From assembly GCF_902859895.1 (NCBI RefSeq), contig NZ_CADIKM010000020.1, forward strand, positions 29,428 to 93,427: a DNA stretch of 64,000 nucleotides, in the 5' to 3' direction. Source of the DNA: Pararobbsia alpina (GTDB lineage: Bacteria > Pseudomonadota > Gammaproteobacteria > Burkholderiales > Burkholderiaceae). How positions within the stretch are numbered: position 1 is the stretch's first letter; every line of letters starts with the position of its first letter. This document shows, one piece after another, positions 57,201-64,000 of the stretch. The translations under genes were made by a program, and so were the position numbers. The notes below the pieces were generated by a model. The model saw nothing but the letters and a program-made list of their open reading frames with translations, was not told the DNA's origin and did no database searches.

Positions 57201-57439
57201 ATGCGGCCGCGGCCCATGCGGCGGCCCTTGAAGATTACGCCCGCCGCGAGCCGTCGCCCTTTTCCGTCTTTGTCGTCGCGCGGGCACGCGCGCTCGTCTC
57301 CTACGGGAGAGGTAATCGAGACCTGGCATCGCTGACCGAACTCCAGCGGCTTGAAGAAGAGGGCCAGAAGTTAGGTTTCCTTCACGCTTGCCTGGCGATC
57401 GACGCCGGGCTCGTAGGCCAGGCGAACAAAGCCAACTAA
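54239..57439 (+). CDS. SAM domain-class III adenylate/guanylate cyclase-AAA ATPase-TPR protein
   Basis: A 1066-residue multidomain regulator. A sterile-alpha-motif domain (residues 1-62, LRSLEMERYEPVFRENAID) is followed by a class III cyclase domain (about 78-255). Metal-binding Asp87 (LFADLCGF) and Asp131 (HVGDCVMAVFG), Lys127, and the transition-state Asn204/Arg208 (VNLASR) are present; the adenine-selecting position is Glu201. A P-loop ATPase follows (GEAGIGKT, 296-303; Walker B-like VLAVEDIHW), then a long helical TPR-like region to the end. The start is GTG with a perfect AGGAGG. It appears intact and probably makes cAMP in response to a signal bound by the ATPase/TPR part. Confidence 0.93.
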   Translation: MDIAAWLRSLEMERYEPVFRENAIDEEVLCSLTADDLKELGIVSVGHRRKLLDALTELRARKNSGRAAVGLSLAKGERRQVVVLFADLCGFTDMSREVDPEEVLAMLDQYFEQVDRTIEQHGGHVDKHVGDCVMAVFGAPLSHGNDVERAVRAALAIGHAMPGLSRTLARPLSVHIGIAGGQVVASDTGSATHREYTVTGETVNLASRLTDAAGPGEILISEAVRRPLADRLDCTERGALAVKGFTEPVPAWCLAGLRCSVPGRPIVGRRDELRQFRAVLESCRETGCGRIVHIRGEAGIGKTRLVEEFQREARVAGFACHGGLVLDFGSRARRDAIQSLVCDLLALDDASNGDAGTIAVARTIAEGLIDADDALFLKVLVDVPQTVDERAVYEAMDNEMRVRGRRNVLTRLVQRASGLQPRVLAVEDIHWSDGSTRQDLAGLATMVAGCPAILVLTARTQGDPLDQPWRAAAGAPDAIFDLGPLSVGAARLMAESFPDAQEALVERCIERAAGNPLFLEQLLRNAEENAGTGVPGSVQSLVQARLDRLDPMDKTVLQAASVLGQLFEKEAVVHLLDGADAALERLVMGLLLRRQGSGFIFHHALIRDAVYDGLLKSRCRELHRRAAQWYRERDPVLRAEHLDRGADSAAALAYCDAARSQAAGYRYEFALRLVERGLALAATRPDRVALECLRGNILHDVGDMTSSLGAFETALKVAATDAERCQAWIGRATVKRVIDDLDGAWADLDRAAAAATAQGLVREEGRIHFLRGNLCFPRGDSDGCVREHGRSLALAREAHDHEQEAAALGGLGDGEYMRGRMISAHDAFSRCIEVCQRHGFGRIEVEVGHRRALAIAHHAAYHCLHALAEWDRAREHVDAALQHARELKARRFEGEALAYRAELHRVAGRQNEALDDIGAALAISRETGIAYMQPFYLGVLARATDDETVFETALAEGEALLVAGAVSHNHFLFRRDAIDACIDRGLWDAAAAHAAALEDYARREPSPFSVFVVARARALVSYGRGNRDLASLTELQRLEEEGQKLGFLHACLAIDAGLVGQANKAN

Positions 57440-57686
57440 GATCGAAGCGAGAACGGCGATCGTCTCACGTCGAATTCGAGCCGTAAATCTCGCTTGCGTG
57501 AAAGACTTGCCCTCGTACAAGTAAACCGCAGCCAACGCGAACTGGTAAGGGCTGATCGTTGAAAGAATGACCGTGCCGTCCCCGGGCAATTGCAGCAGCC
57601 GACCGCCTAAAAACTGTAGATGCACGTGGTGGCGTCGAGATTCGGCCGCGACAGACCGGGTGCGGCCAGTTGCGGTCACTCGCCGG
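57440..57686. other. Unassigned DNA after the cyclase gene
   Basis: A minus-strand frame (57679-57371) encodes 102 residues with a plausible hydrophobic end (TISPYQFALAAVYLYEGKSF) but overlaps the cyclase 3' end and matches nothing I know. It may be a relic. Confidence 0.4.
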
Positions 57687-58040
57687 ATTACAGCAGGGTT
57701 GCTGGTCGGCGATGCCGTGGGCGTGGGTTACGAGTTTCGCGCCCCAGAGAAAATTCCTTCACGCGATCAAATCGAGATGACAACACCCGTCGAATTCAGG
57801 CGCTCTCACGCTGGCGTGCCTGTCGGCACATGGTCCGACGATGGTGCTCAAGCGCTGTGCCTTCTAGCAAGCCTTCTCCAACGCGGGAAATTATCGCTGA
57901 CAGACTTTGCGGGCAAATTGCTGAAGTGGCTGGATGACGGGTATATGGCAGTTGGCGGTGATGTTTTCGATGTCGGCATTCAGACCGCACAGGCGTTGAT
58001 AAAGTTACTGCAAGGGTCGCAGTCTTGTGCAGACGCGCTC
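57687..58040 (+). pseudogene. ADP-ribosylglycohydrolase family, N-terminal fragment
   Basis: The frame reads RITAGLLVGDAVGVGYEFRA, then PVGTWSDDGAQALCLLASLL, then FAGKLLKWLDDGYMAVGGDV and FDVGIQTAQAL. This is the N-terminal part of a DraG-type ADP-ribosylglycohydrolase with the metal-binding GTWSDDG motif (TDD in many relatives). Homology stops near 58040, and the C-terminal Asp motif is missing. It has no clear start codon, so it is a gene fragment. Confidence 0.82.
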
Positions 58041-58059
58041 GAGGGCCAACGCGTGGGGA

Positions 58060-58254
58060 TCAAAGGTTGCAGCGGCCCTGCACCTCTCTCAATGCGGCGA
58101 AAACGCGCTCGCCGGTTTCGCGGTCTGCCGGCTGCATCGCGCCGACTATCGCATCGTGGATTTGCTCTAGGCGCTCGACGCTCCAAACCATCTCCGAATG
58201 TTTCAACGCGAGGGCTAGGTTCGTCGCCCGCATGCGGTGCGAGACTGCGAGCAT
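58060..58254 (-). other. Helical ORF fragment, unassigned
   Basis: A 64-residue minus-strand frame ends with a helix-rich, protein-like segment (ALALKHSEMVWSVERLEQIH, DAIVGAMQPADRETGERVF). I do not recognise the family. It could be the C-terminal end of a deleted gene. Confidence 0.3.
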
Positions 58255-58269
58255 CTGCGGATTCTTGAC

Positions 58270-58373
58270 ACGCCGCGAACCGTCATCTGCTGCGCCCGAT
58301 TTACTACCCGACAGCAGCCTATGGGCATTTTGCCCGCGACGACTTGAACCTGCCCTGGGAAGCGGTGCAATGA
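58270..58373 (+). pseudogene. S-adenosylmethionine synthetase C-terminal fragment
   Basis: The frame [20 protein letters not shown] and LNLPWE, ending at a TGA at 58371-58373, matches the conserved C-terminus of MetK (pattern RPIY..TAAYGHFGR...PWE). An in-frame stop lies just upstream, and no other MetK sequence is nearby, so it is a displaced gene end. Confidence 0.6.
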
Positions 58374-58973
58374 CGCGGGCGAGGACGATACAGCAAGCAC
58401 CAATGCATCAAGAGACCGCGTTACGCGGATCATGCGGCCTAAGTGAACTAGTGCTCGAAGGACGTGCGCCACAGCGTGTCGCCGCATCTCGACGGGATGA
58501 TCGCTGACGCCCGACTGTATCGATGCCATTGGATGGGCGCGACATTGAGCGACGGGAGTTGCTGCGATCGATCGTCAGAGGTGGATTCTGCGGTAGCCGT
58601 TTCGGATACAACAATGTATCGCACTGCGTTCGTCGCTGAACACCGAACCGCCCGAATCCCACAGTCCGGCAGGCCGGCCCTCAATTCGCAATCCGGAGGT
58701 TGAGAGTTAGCGCAACTCACGCCCCATTAAATGCGGGAGGCGCGAGCGGCTGGCGTGAGGTCGTCTAGCGCGTTTTAAGGGGTCTGCACGGCGCTCTCTG
58801 GCATAGGCGATAGGGGAGGGTGCCGGTCGGCCCATCCAGCGGATTGTGGCGTGTTTTAAGCGATCTGCGACTTTGCGGAACCCCATTCCAAATGGGGTTT
58901 GATGATCTACCCGAGTTTGGGCGCCTCGCCGATTACGCTGGGACGGCGGCGGCTGCCAGGACGCCTCTCGGCT
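58374..58973. other. Gene-poor region with repeats and a hairpin
   Basis: Two direct repeats of a 17-base word (58771-58787 and 58852-58868; shared core GTTTTAAG and TCTGC) and a perfect 9-bp hairpin (AACCCCATT/AATGGGGTT, 58879-58899) precede a short frame starting at ATG 58892 (MGFDDLPEFGRLADYAGTAA). These look like regulatory elements of a former phage- or plasmid-like element. No intact gene is present. Confidence 0.5.
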
Positions 58974-59360
58974 GTAACCACTGTAACCACACGGTTACAG
59001 CGATGGTTACGCGATTTCCTCAACCAAATCAAAGAGTTGTATGTATATGTAACTATGTAACCATAAATAGAGATAGATAGATATATAGAGATGTTTTTTT
59101 AATATGTGTGTGTGTGTGTGTGTGTGTTTATATTGTCTACCCTGTTTTCTGGTTACACGGTTACAGTTTCGCTGTAACCCATGCCCAGCATGCGTTTGCG
59201 GCGGTTTCGTTATCTGGTTACGGTCGGTTCCATGGTTACGGTTTCGCTTGCGAAAGAGGCCGATTGATAACAGCTATCGGTTTGTGTAACCACTTGGTTA
59301 CGACATGGTTACGCTGGATCGCCCGCCAGGCTTGCCTGTAACCATGTGACCGCTGTAACC
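58974..59360. repeat. Origin-like array of 15 GTAACC/GGTTAC motifs
   Basis: Exact GTAACC or its complement occurs at 58974, 58983, 58993, 59005, 59057, 59151, 59159, 59174, 59216, 59234, 59286, 59296, 59307, 59338 and 59355. Chance expectation for both strands over this length is well below one. Several are followed by A or G (GGTTACAG/GGTTACGG). An AT-rich tract (about 59035-59140) lies in the middle. Iterons plus an AT-rich unwinding segment are the plan of replication origins of plasmids and P4-like elements. Function is inferred. Confidence 0.75.
59104..59128. repeat. (TG)n microsatellite
   Basis: About eleven to twelve uninterrupted TG dinucleotides follow an AT-rich tract with GATA units and a T7 run. 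Dinucleotide tracts of this length are rare in bacteria and prone to slippage. It sits inside the GTAACC array. Confidence 0.95.
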
Positions 59361-59560
59361 GTCCGGCACAGCCTTCGCGCGCGAGTCGTTCACCGCGACC
59401 AGAGAGGCGGCGAATGACTGGCGGACGAGTCGGTTCGGGCCAAGCCCACGTTTCGCGCGAATCGGCCACCGGATTTCGAACTGCCCGCCTTATTTCGAAC
59501 TAGAGCGCGAATCGATATCGGCCGCCGACAACTATAGAAGAGGTAACGGAATTCGAGAGC

Positions 59561-59908
59561 TTGGACATGGCTATCCGCGCGAAACACAAGCGCAAGTACA
59601 TTGCGACAACGAACTCGAATCACAACCTTCCGGTGGCTCCTAATCTGTTGGAGCGTAACTTCACGGCGACAGCACCGAACCAGGTCTGGACGAGCGACAT
59701 CACGTACTGTGCGACAGCCGAGGGTTGGGTCTATCTGGCGGTCATTATCGACCTGTTCAGCCGACAGTTAGTGGGCTGGTCGATGCAGCCACACATGAGA
59801 GCGGAGCTCGTCACAGATGCGCTGCGTATGGCATGGTTCCGGCGCCGTCCACGGGCTGGCGTCATTGTGCATAGCGACCGCGGTAGCCAGTATTGCAGCG
59901 GGCTGTGA
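59561..59908 (+). pseudogene. IS3-family transposase OrfB fragment
   Basis: The frame contains [42 protein letters not shown] and [11 protein letters not shown]. These are the start of the integrase core of IS3-type transposases with the first two catalytic Asp residues. The homology stops right after QYCSG, so the catalytic Glu and both IS ends are missing. It cannot transpose. Confidence 0.88.
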
Positions 59909-60161
59909 CGTTCGAGAAAAACTGGTTCGCAGCTCAGCAGGGACGAGCCGCATAAATTCTTCAGCTATGGGATTCGCGAAACAGGGGCAAGGTCAACCGT
60001 CTCGACACCAGCACTCCCTCAAAATCCCTTCTCTTATCCGCTCTGTAGTCGTGCGGCGCCTTAATGGCAATCGAACGTATGAAATTCTATCCAAAATTGG
60101 ACTGAAGCCAACCTTGGTCTATTCTGCATACGATTGACGAATCAAAATGAGAGGTGTCGTC

Positions 60162-60440
60162 ATGTCGGTCACCGCCGGTGGACAGCAGGGTTCAGCAGGG
60201 TACCAACATCATTTCGGGCAAAGTCGTTCTTGCCGATCGCGCGGTCGGCATCCCGGACCTCCTCGTTGTCATCTATGACCTAGATCCGAACACCAAGCCG
60301 GAGGAGGTCATCACCAGCGGCGTCGCCATCGAAGGCGGCTTCGACATCAATTCGCTCGGCGATCGCATCGGCTCCGTGCTCACCGGTCCCGATGGACTGT
60401 TTGTTCTCGGCTATGAGGACACCGAGTTCCGTACCCGTTT
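60162..60440 (+). pseudogene. Truncated gene (transthyretin-like N-terminal domain), cut by the RT cassette
   Basis: A start with a good ribosome-binding site (GAGAGG, then ATG 60162, MSVTAGGQQG) is out of frame with the body, which reads QQGTNIISGKVVLADRAVGI, PDLLVVIYDLDPN and then SVLTGPDGLFVLGYEDTEFR. The body resembles the beta-sandwich N-terminal domain of larger uncharacterised proteins. A small frameshift lies near 60190. The sequence is replaced by reverse-transcriptase DNA at about 60440. Confidence 0.65.
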
Positions 60441-62038
60441 CCTACGAGCTCGGACTCAGACCAAATTTGATAAATCAATAGCCAATGTTTGTCTTTTTCA
60501 CGCGCATCCAATTTCAGCAGCACATTTGCCCGCTTTTTTACTGCTTTCGCTATCTTTTCGCGATCACGAAGCAATGCGTACTCGAGTAGCAATACATTCG
60601 CGACGCAATCATCTAGTGCTATGACGTTGATGAGCTCCTTGTCGTCCAAGTCGAGAACCAAGTTGTGCTTGAGGACAAGGAACAATGCATGGGCTATGGT
60701 ATCTGGATACAGTTTGTGTAGTCCGATTCTGATCAACTCCCTCGAGAATTCAGCTATTTTTTTCAACGTGCCATCATGCCAGTACGGTGAAAAAACGTGC
60801 TCGTCCAAAAGTGGAACAAGGTACGGGTAAGCTAACGCAAGATTCATTGCTTCCTGCGTATACATTCGCTTCGCCCTCAAACTTAGATTTCGGGTGGCGA
60901 TTCCATCTGGATCTCCAGGATTATTTTTCGCCTGCGTCTTCGCCAGCACCTTGATTGCGTAGTTCAGTGGGGTCGACTTGCCTAGAGTTTGGCCGCAAGT
61001 TAATGCGAGATCCAAATATGAACGGATTTCTGAAAACTTCAGTTCGTCGTTGGGAAACTGGAAACGATTGAGCACTAATACCCAATCTTCGTCGCTTGGA
61101 CGGGGGAGAGGCAAGATTTTGGTTTTTTTCTCGTTTAGCGACATCTCGAATGCACGCAACCCCAACCCTAAATCCTTGATAAATCGCTGCGCCTCGTCGA
61201 AATTTGCGGCGTAGAAGCGGTAATCATCCACATGTCGCTTAACCTCGCGATATCCCTTTTTCTGTAAGTCGGCATCAATCTGCGTCAAGATGATCTCGGA
61301 GATGATGGTCGACGCATGAGGGCCAATGAGCAATCCGTTGGTCTGACGGTCGCGCGTGTTCTGGGTGCATCTATCAAGTAGGTTCCCTGCGAAGTCGATC
61401 AAGCCATCGCTTCCTTTTGCGGTTTCCTTACCATGGAGCGCCCAAGGAATGGAGTGTGTGTATATGCTCGGGAAGCACGTGGCGATGTCTGCGGCGACAA
61501 CGAACTGTGCGCCGGACATCCATCGAAGCTCATCTTCTTCGAATTGGAAGCGCTCGTCACCCTTATAGTTCATCTCGAAGATCTTACCGTCTCCGACATG
61601 CCGCACATAAATGCGGCTGAAAGCTGGATCCGGCTTATTGCAATGAATGGCGATGGTTTCCCAGTGCTTAGAGATCGCCAGTGCCTGAGCTGCGTACGCT
61701 TGCGGATGCGGGATACCCAGATGCCTCGGAATATTGCTGTCCCGCAACGCCTCGTATCTCACGTAGTCGTGAGCACATTTGCCGATTTCTTTTTTGAGCG
61801 TCGATTCATCAGGTTCGTCAAGAAGACTGCCCATCGTCTCCAAAACGATTTGAGTTAAACCCGCGCTGGAAAAGCATGGCGGAATTTTCTCATTAAACAA
61901 GCCGTGATCCAGCAGACCATACAACACATCCGAAGGACTCAAGTGCTCCTTTGTGGCGTCGTACCAGGTAATTCCTAGATTTTCGAGAAGCTCGTCAAAC
62001 TCTATTGCGGGGGCAGAGGCGATGCCGGTTGAATTCAC
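60380..62038 (-). CDS. Reverse transcriptase of the UG/Abi (defence-type) kind
   Basis: A 552-residue RNA-directed DNA polymerase. RT motif A is AADIATCFPSIYTHSI (Asp184), motif B GLLIGPHAS (residues 235-243) and motif C HVDDYRFY (Asp271, Asp272). A helix-rich C-terminal half (about 340-530) lacks the maturase and endonuclease domains of group II introns. This architecture fits the unknown-group/Abi reverse transcriptases, several of which are phage-defence (DRT) proteins; I cannot assign the subtype. GTG 62038 has AAGG at good spacing. The last ~20 residues read through the junction with the truncated gene, so the natural C-terminus may be altered. GC is about 40% in a sampled 60-base line. 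Confidence 0.88.
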   Translation of the reverse strand: MNSTGIASAPAIEFDELLENLGITWYDATKEHLSPSDVLYGLLDHGLFNEKIPPCFSSAGLTQIVLETMGSLLDEPDESTLKKEIGKCAHDYVRYEALRDSNIPRHLGIPHPQAYAAQALAISKHWETIAIHCNKPDPAFSRIYVRHVGDGKIFEMNYKGDERFQFEEDELRWMSGAQFVVAADIATCFPSIYTHSIPWALHGKETAKGSDGLIDFAGNLLDRCTQNTRDRQTNGLLIGPHASTIISEIILTQIDADLQKKGYREVKRHVDDYRFYAANFDEAQRFIKDLGLGLRAFEMSLNEKKTKILPLPRPSDEDWVLVLNRFQFPNDELKFSEIRSYLDLALTCGQTLGKSTPLNYAIKVLAKTQAKNNPGDPDGIATRNLSLRAKRMYTQEAMNLALAYPYLVPLLDEHVFSPYWHDGTLKKIAEFSRELIRIGLHKLYPDTIAHALFLVLKHNLVLDLDDKELINVIALDDCVANVLLLEYALLRDREKIAKAVKKRANVLLKLDAREKDKHWLLIYQIWSESELVGNGYGTRCPHSREQTVHRDR

Positions 62039-62408
62039 GATCGCACCTTATGGCAGGTCGCTGAAAAGATGATGACCGGATCTTACACTTTTTGATGTTC
62101 TGACAGTTCCTTTCAGGCAGAAGGGTTACCTCGCACTGATAGAACGCTCGGTCTGCGACATTTCGCCAGAAGAGGTACTTCTCTGCCTGATCAGCAAAGG
62201 CTGCCGACATGAAGTCAATTTGTTTCCAATCCTTGTCATACAGAGCAAGCATTGGGACGTGATTTCCATGATTCTCAAACGTGACTTGAGCCATCTTGGC
62301 GTGCACCGCAACAACCTCGGCAAGCGATGAGGGTTTCGGAGCCGACCTCACTTCTTCCTTTAGTCTCAGCAGCGCCGGCGGTGGCTTGTAATTTGGATCT
62401 GCACCCAT
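61995..62408 (-). CDS. Small protein encoded upstream of the reverse transcriptase
   Basis: A 137-residue frame on the same strand as the RT, overlapping its start by 44 bases. The first ~105 residues look like a real soluble protein (LLRLKEEVRSAPKPSSLAEV, MAQVTFENHGNHVPMLALYD, DFMSAAFADQAEKYLFWRNV). The remainder is Cys/Arg-rich and may be the result of a frameshift or simply overlap-constrained. I do not recognise the family. Shared low GC (about 42% in a sampled line) and coupling suggest that it belongs to the RT system. Confidence 0.6.
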   Translation of the reverse strand: MGADPNYKPPPALLRLKEEVRSAPKPSSLAEVVAVHAKMAQVTFENHGNHVPMLALYDKDWKQIDFMSAAFADQAEKYLFWRNVADRAFYQCEVTLLPERNCQNIKKCKIRSSSFQRPAIRCDREFNRHRLCPRNRV

Positions 62409-62795
62409 CCGAACAGTAGCATGTCTTCCAACTGGCTGTCTGCGGCAATCCTGCTACTCGGGGATTCTCCGGCCTCATTAGCTCTGAGTGGTACGCTGGT
62501 CCTGGCGGGGCTGGATCTGTTCGCGCCTTAGCAAACCGCTGCGATCCTCGGTGCAATACGCGCTTCAATTCTTGCGCAGACCGTTTTTTTGGCCTTTGTC
62601 ATGAGGCGTGGATGCAATGTCGAGTCTCGATTGCGAATGGCACAGGTGGCTCCGGATATGTGAGACTACCAGCGTCCGAGTTTGATCATGCAGCGGCCTG
62701 TCGGTTGATCTGCTCGCCGGTGTCCGCTATGGGTTGTGGATTCAACCGGTCGATGCAACACAATAGAAGCTGCGTGAGCGTCGGGAGTGTTGCAG
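62409..62795. other. Upstream region of the RT cassette
   Basis: No gene is convincing. On the minus strand this is the leader/promoter region of the RT cassette, and it is long enough (over 150 bases) to hold a non-coding RNA such as those required by some defence RTs. I could not identify a defined structure. The right part (from about 62740) is probably the left end of an IS30-type element. Confidence 0.4.
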
Positions 62796-62860
62796 ATGAA
62801 GCAGAGACCGCGAATCTATTACAGTGAGAGCCAGAAGGCGCTGATGTGGGAGCGCTGTTT
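62796..62860 (+). pseudogene. IS30-family transposase N-terminal scrap
   Basis: The first 20 codons, MKQRPRIYYSESQKALMWER, match the N-terminus of IS30-type transposases, after which the similarity ends. The continuing frame to 62984 is unrelated. A hairpin CCCGTCC/GGACGGG (62871-62888) lies just beyond the breakpoint. Confidence 0.7.
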
Positions 62861-63008
62861 GGCCAGGCCGCCCGTCCTGCGGGACGGGATGGCCCAGTAT
62901 CTCAGCCCGGATGATGCCAGACTATGGCGAGTACGCGGGGATGGTCAACACGCACGGGCATGGCCGTTGCCCGTCCCACTTTAGTCAATCGGAAGAACAG
63001 GAGGGTCT

Positions 63009-63704
63009 ATGAAAATTGGCATCATTGGCGCGGGGAATATAGGGAGGGTACTGGCGCTGCGCTGGGTCGAACATGGGCACGAGGTGCTTATCGGCAACTC
63101 GCGCGGGCCGGATTCGCTCGCCGATGTCGCCCGCGAAACTGGCGCGAAACCAGCCGAACTCGCGGATGTGGTCCGCGGTGCGGCGGTGATCGTGGTCACG
63201 ATTCCCGAAAAGAAGGTACTCGATCTGCCCGCGGGCCTGTTCGACGACGTGCCGGAAACCACTGTTGTAATCGATACTGGCAATTATTATCCACGCGAGC
63301 GCGATGGCCGCATCGACGGGATCGAGTCCGGGATGATGGAAAGCGCGTGGGTCGCGCAGCAGATCGGCCGGCCGGTAATCAAGGTGTTCAACAACATCTA
63401 CGCGGATCACTTGCGCAATCTCGGCAAGCCGGAAGGCACGCCGGGGCGGATTGCGCTGCCAGTCTCGGGCGATAGCGCCGACGCCAAGGCGGCAGTGATG
63501 CAACTCGTCAACGAAGTGGGTTTCGATGCCGTCGATAACGGCGATATCGACGACTCCTGGCGTCACCAGCCCGGCACGCCAGTCTATACGAAGGACTTCG
63601 ACACGGAAGGCCTGAAGGCCGGCTTGCGGAAGGCGGAGCGAGCTCGTACTCCGCAGTGGACGGCCTCGGACAAGAGCCCCGGCAGTTTCGACCAGCCTGC
63701 ATGA
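63009..63704 (+). CDS. NADPH-dependent F420 reductase-type oxidoreductase
   Basis: A 231-residue Rossmann-fold protein beginning with the dinucleotide motif GIIGAGNIGRVLA and continuing with GNSRGPDSL, VVIDTGNYYPRERDG and KVFNNIYADHL. The family includes archaeal F420H2:NADP oxidoreductases and many bacterial NADPH-binding relatives of unknown substrate. Perfect AGGAGG (62999-63004) precedes the ATG. It appears intact and has the high GC of the host, so it marks the end of the decayed region. Confidence 0.9.
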   Translation: MKIGIIGAGNIGRVLALRWVEHGHEVLIGNSRGPDSLADVARETGAKPAELADVVRGAAVIVVTIPEKKVLDLPAGLFDDVPETTVVIDTGNYYPRERDGRIDGIESGMMESAWVAQQIGRPVIKVFNNIYADHLRNLGKPEGTPGRIALPVSGDSADAKAAVMQLVNEVGFDAVDNGDIDDSWRHQPGTPVYTKDFDTEGLKAGLRKAERARTPQWTASDKSPGSFDQPA

Positions 63705-63880
63705 AGCCACGCGGCGACGGACCTGTCGAAGTCCGTTGCCGCGTGCTGGAAAGACGCGGTCAGTACGAGAGGTCCGTTGTGCGCTCGAGAGCGGACCTTT
63801 GGCCCACACGGTCGCAATAGCGGCTATGGGTCGCCTACGGCCGGCTGCGTCGGGTGTCAAGCGAGCGAGCGATGATAAGT

Positions 63881-64000
63881 TTAGCTACTTTGTGGCTTAC
63901 GTAAATGAGTGCCACCGACGTCGTCGCGCTGTGTGTTCTCTTCGTCGATTTCCTCGGTCGGCCAGCTCGGCGCAAAGATCGCCGAAATCATGGCGTTGCC
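63881..64000 (-). CDS. C-terminal end of an unidentified gene (partial)
   Basis: On the minus strand an open frame runs in from the window edge and stops at TAA (63881-63883), giving 39 codons: GNAMISAIFAPSWPTEEIDE and an acidic-to-basic tail. Codon use is like that of the host genes. A short hydrophobic stretch followed by a charged tail could be the end of a membrane transporter, but this is too short to identify. Confidence 0.45.
   Translation of the reverse strand, partial: GNAMISAIFAPSWPTEEIDEENTQRDDVGGTHLRKPQSS

Noticed and set aside
60380..62038. Group II intron ORF
   Set aside because: No maturase X domain or HNH endonuclease, and no intron domain V-like hairpin seen near either end; the helical C-terminal half fits UG/Abi RTs better.

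Overview
This 64-kb window is a piece of a high-GC betaproteobacterial chromosome. The gene order (smc-zipA-ligA-def; rpsB-tsf-pyrH-frr-uppS-cdsA-ispC-rseP-bamA-skp-lpxD-fabZ-lpxA-lpxB-rnhB; ppsR/ppsA; guaB-guaA) and the protein sequences fit Burkholderiaceae, most likely Burkholderia sensu lato. The many broken genes and insertion-sequence scraps in the right-hand part suggest a lineage undergoing local gene decay. I cannot name the species from sequence reading alone.

Layout. 1-5283 (+): end of smc, zipA, ligA and def. 5284-5559: a short intergenic region with a near-perfect tandem duplication that carries hairpins. 5560-10747 (-): rluB, with a striking 20-residue repeat domain, then glnD and map. 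10828-13074 (+): a sigma70-type promoter, a long leader, rpsB, an intrinsic terminator and tsf. 13287-27098 (+): a dense, partly overlapping gene train for UMP kinase, ribosome recycling, isoprenoid and phospholipid precursors, intramembrane proteolysis, outer-membrane protein assembly (BamA, Skp) and lipid A synthesis (LpxD, FabZ, LpxA, LpxB), ending in rnhB and a 23S rRNA methyltransferase. 27187-30951: divergent ppsR and ppsA. 31065-40415: NfeD/SPFH membrane pair, smpB, ratA-rnfH, an AzlCD/DMT exporter cluster, guaB, an uncharacterised membrane protein and guaA.

From 40416 to about 63000 the character changes to an accessory region. A P4-type tyrosine integrase with four TGACGGTA boxes upstream and an AlpA-type regulator sits directly behind guaA, followed by the 3' half of a tRNA-Pro(GGG) with its terminator. 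An unknown gene and about 2.3 kb of relics follow (HD-domain fragment, frameshifted LRAT-domain gene). An intact three-gene RND efflux operon (45793-51772) comes next, then a possible MITE, a frameshifted LpxL-type acyltransferase, and an intact 1066-residue SAM-cyclase-AAA-TPR regulator. The last part holds relics of an ADP-ribosylglycohydrolase and of MetK, an origin-like array of 15 GTAACC/GGTTAC motifs around an AT-rich, (TG)n-containing core, an IS3 fragment, and a low-GC two-gene cassette encoding a group-II-like/UG-Abi reverse transcriptase and a small upstream protein. That cassette has been joined into another truncated gene.

The window closes with an IS30 scrap, an NADPH-dependent oxidoreductase of the F420-reductase type, and the C-terminal end of an unidentified minus-strand gene. 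The best candidates for an undescribed system are the reverse-transcriptase cassette (about 60440-62408) and the GTAACC array (58974-59360).
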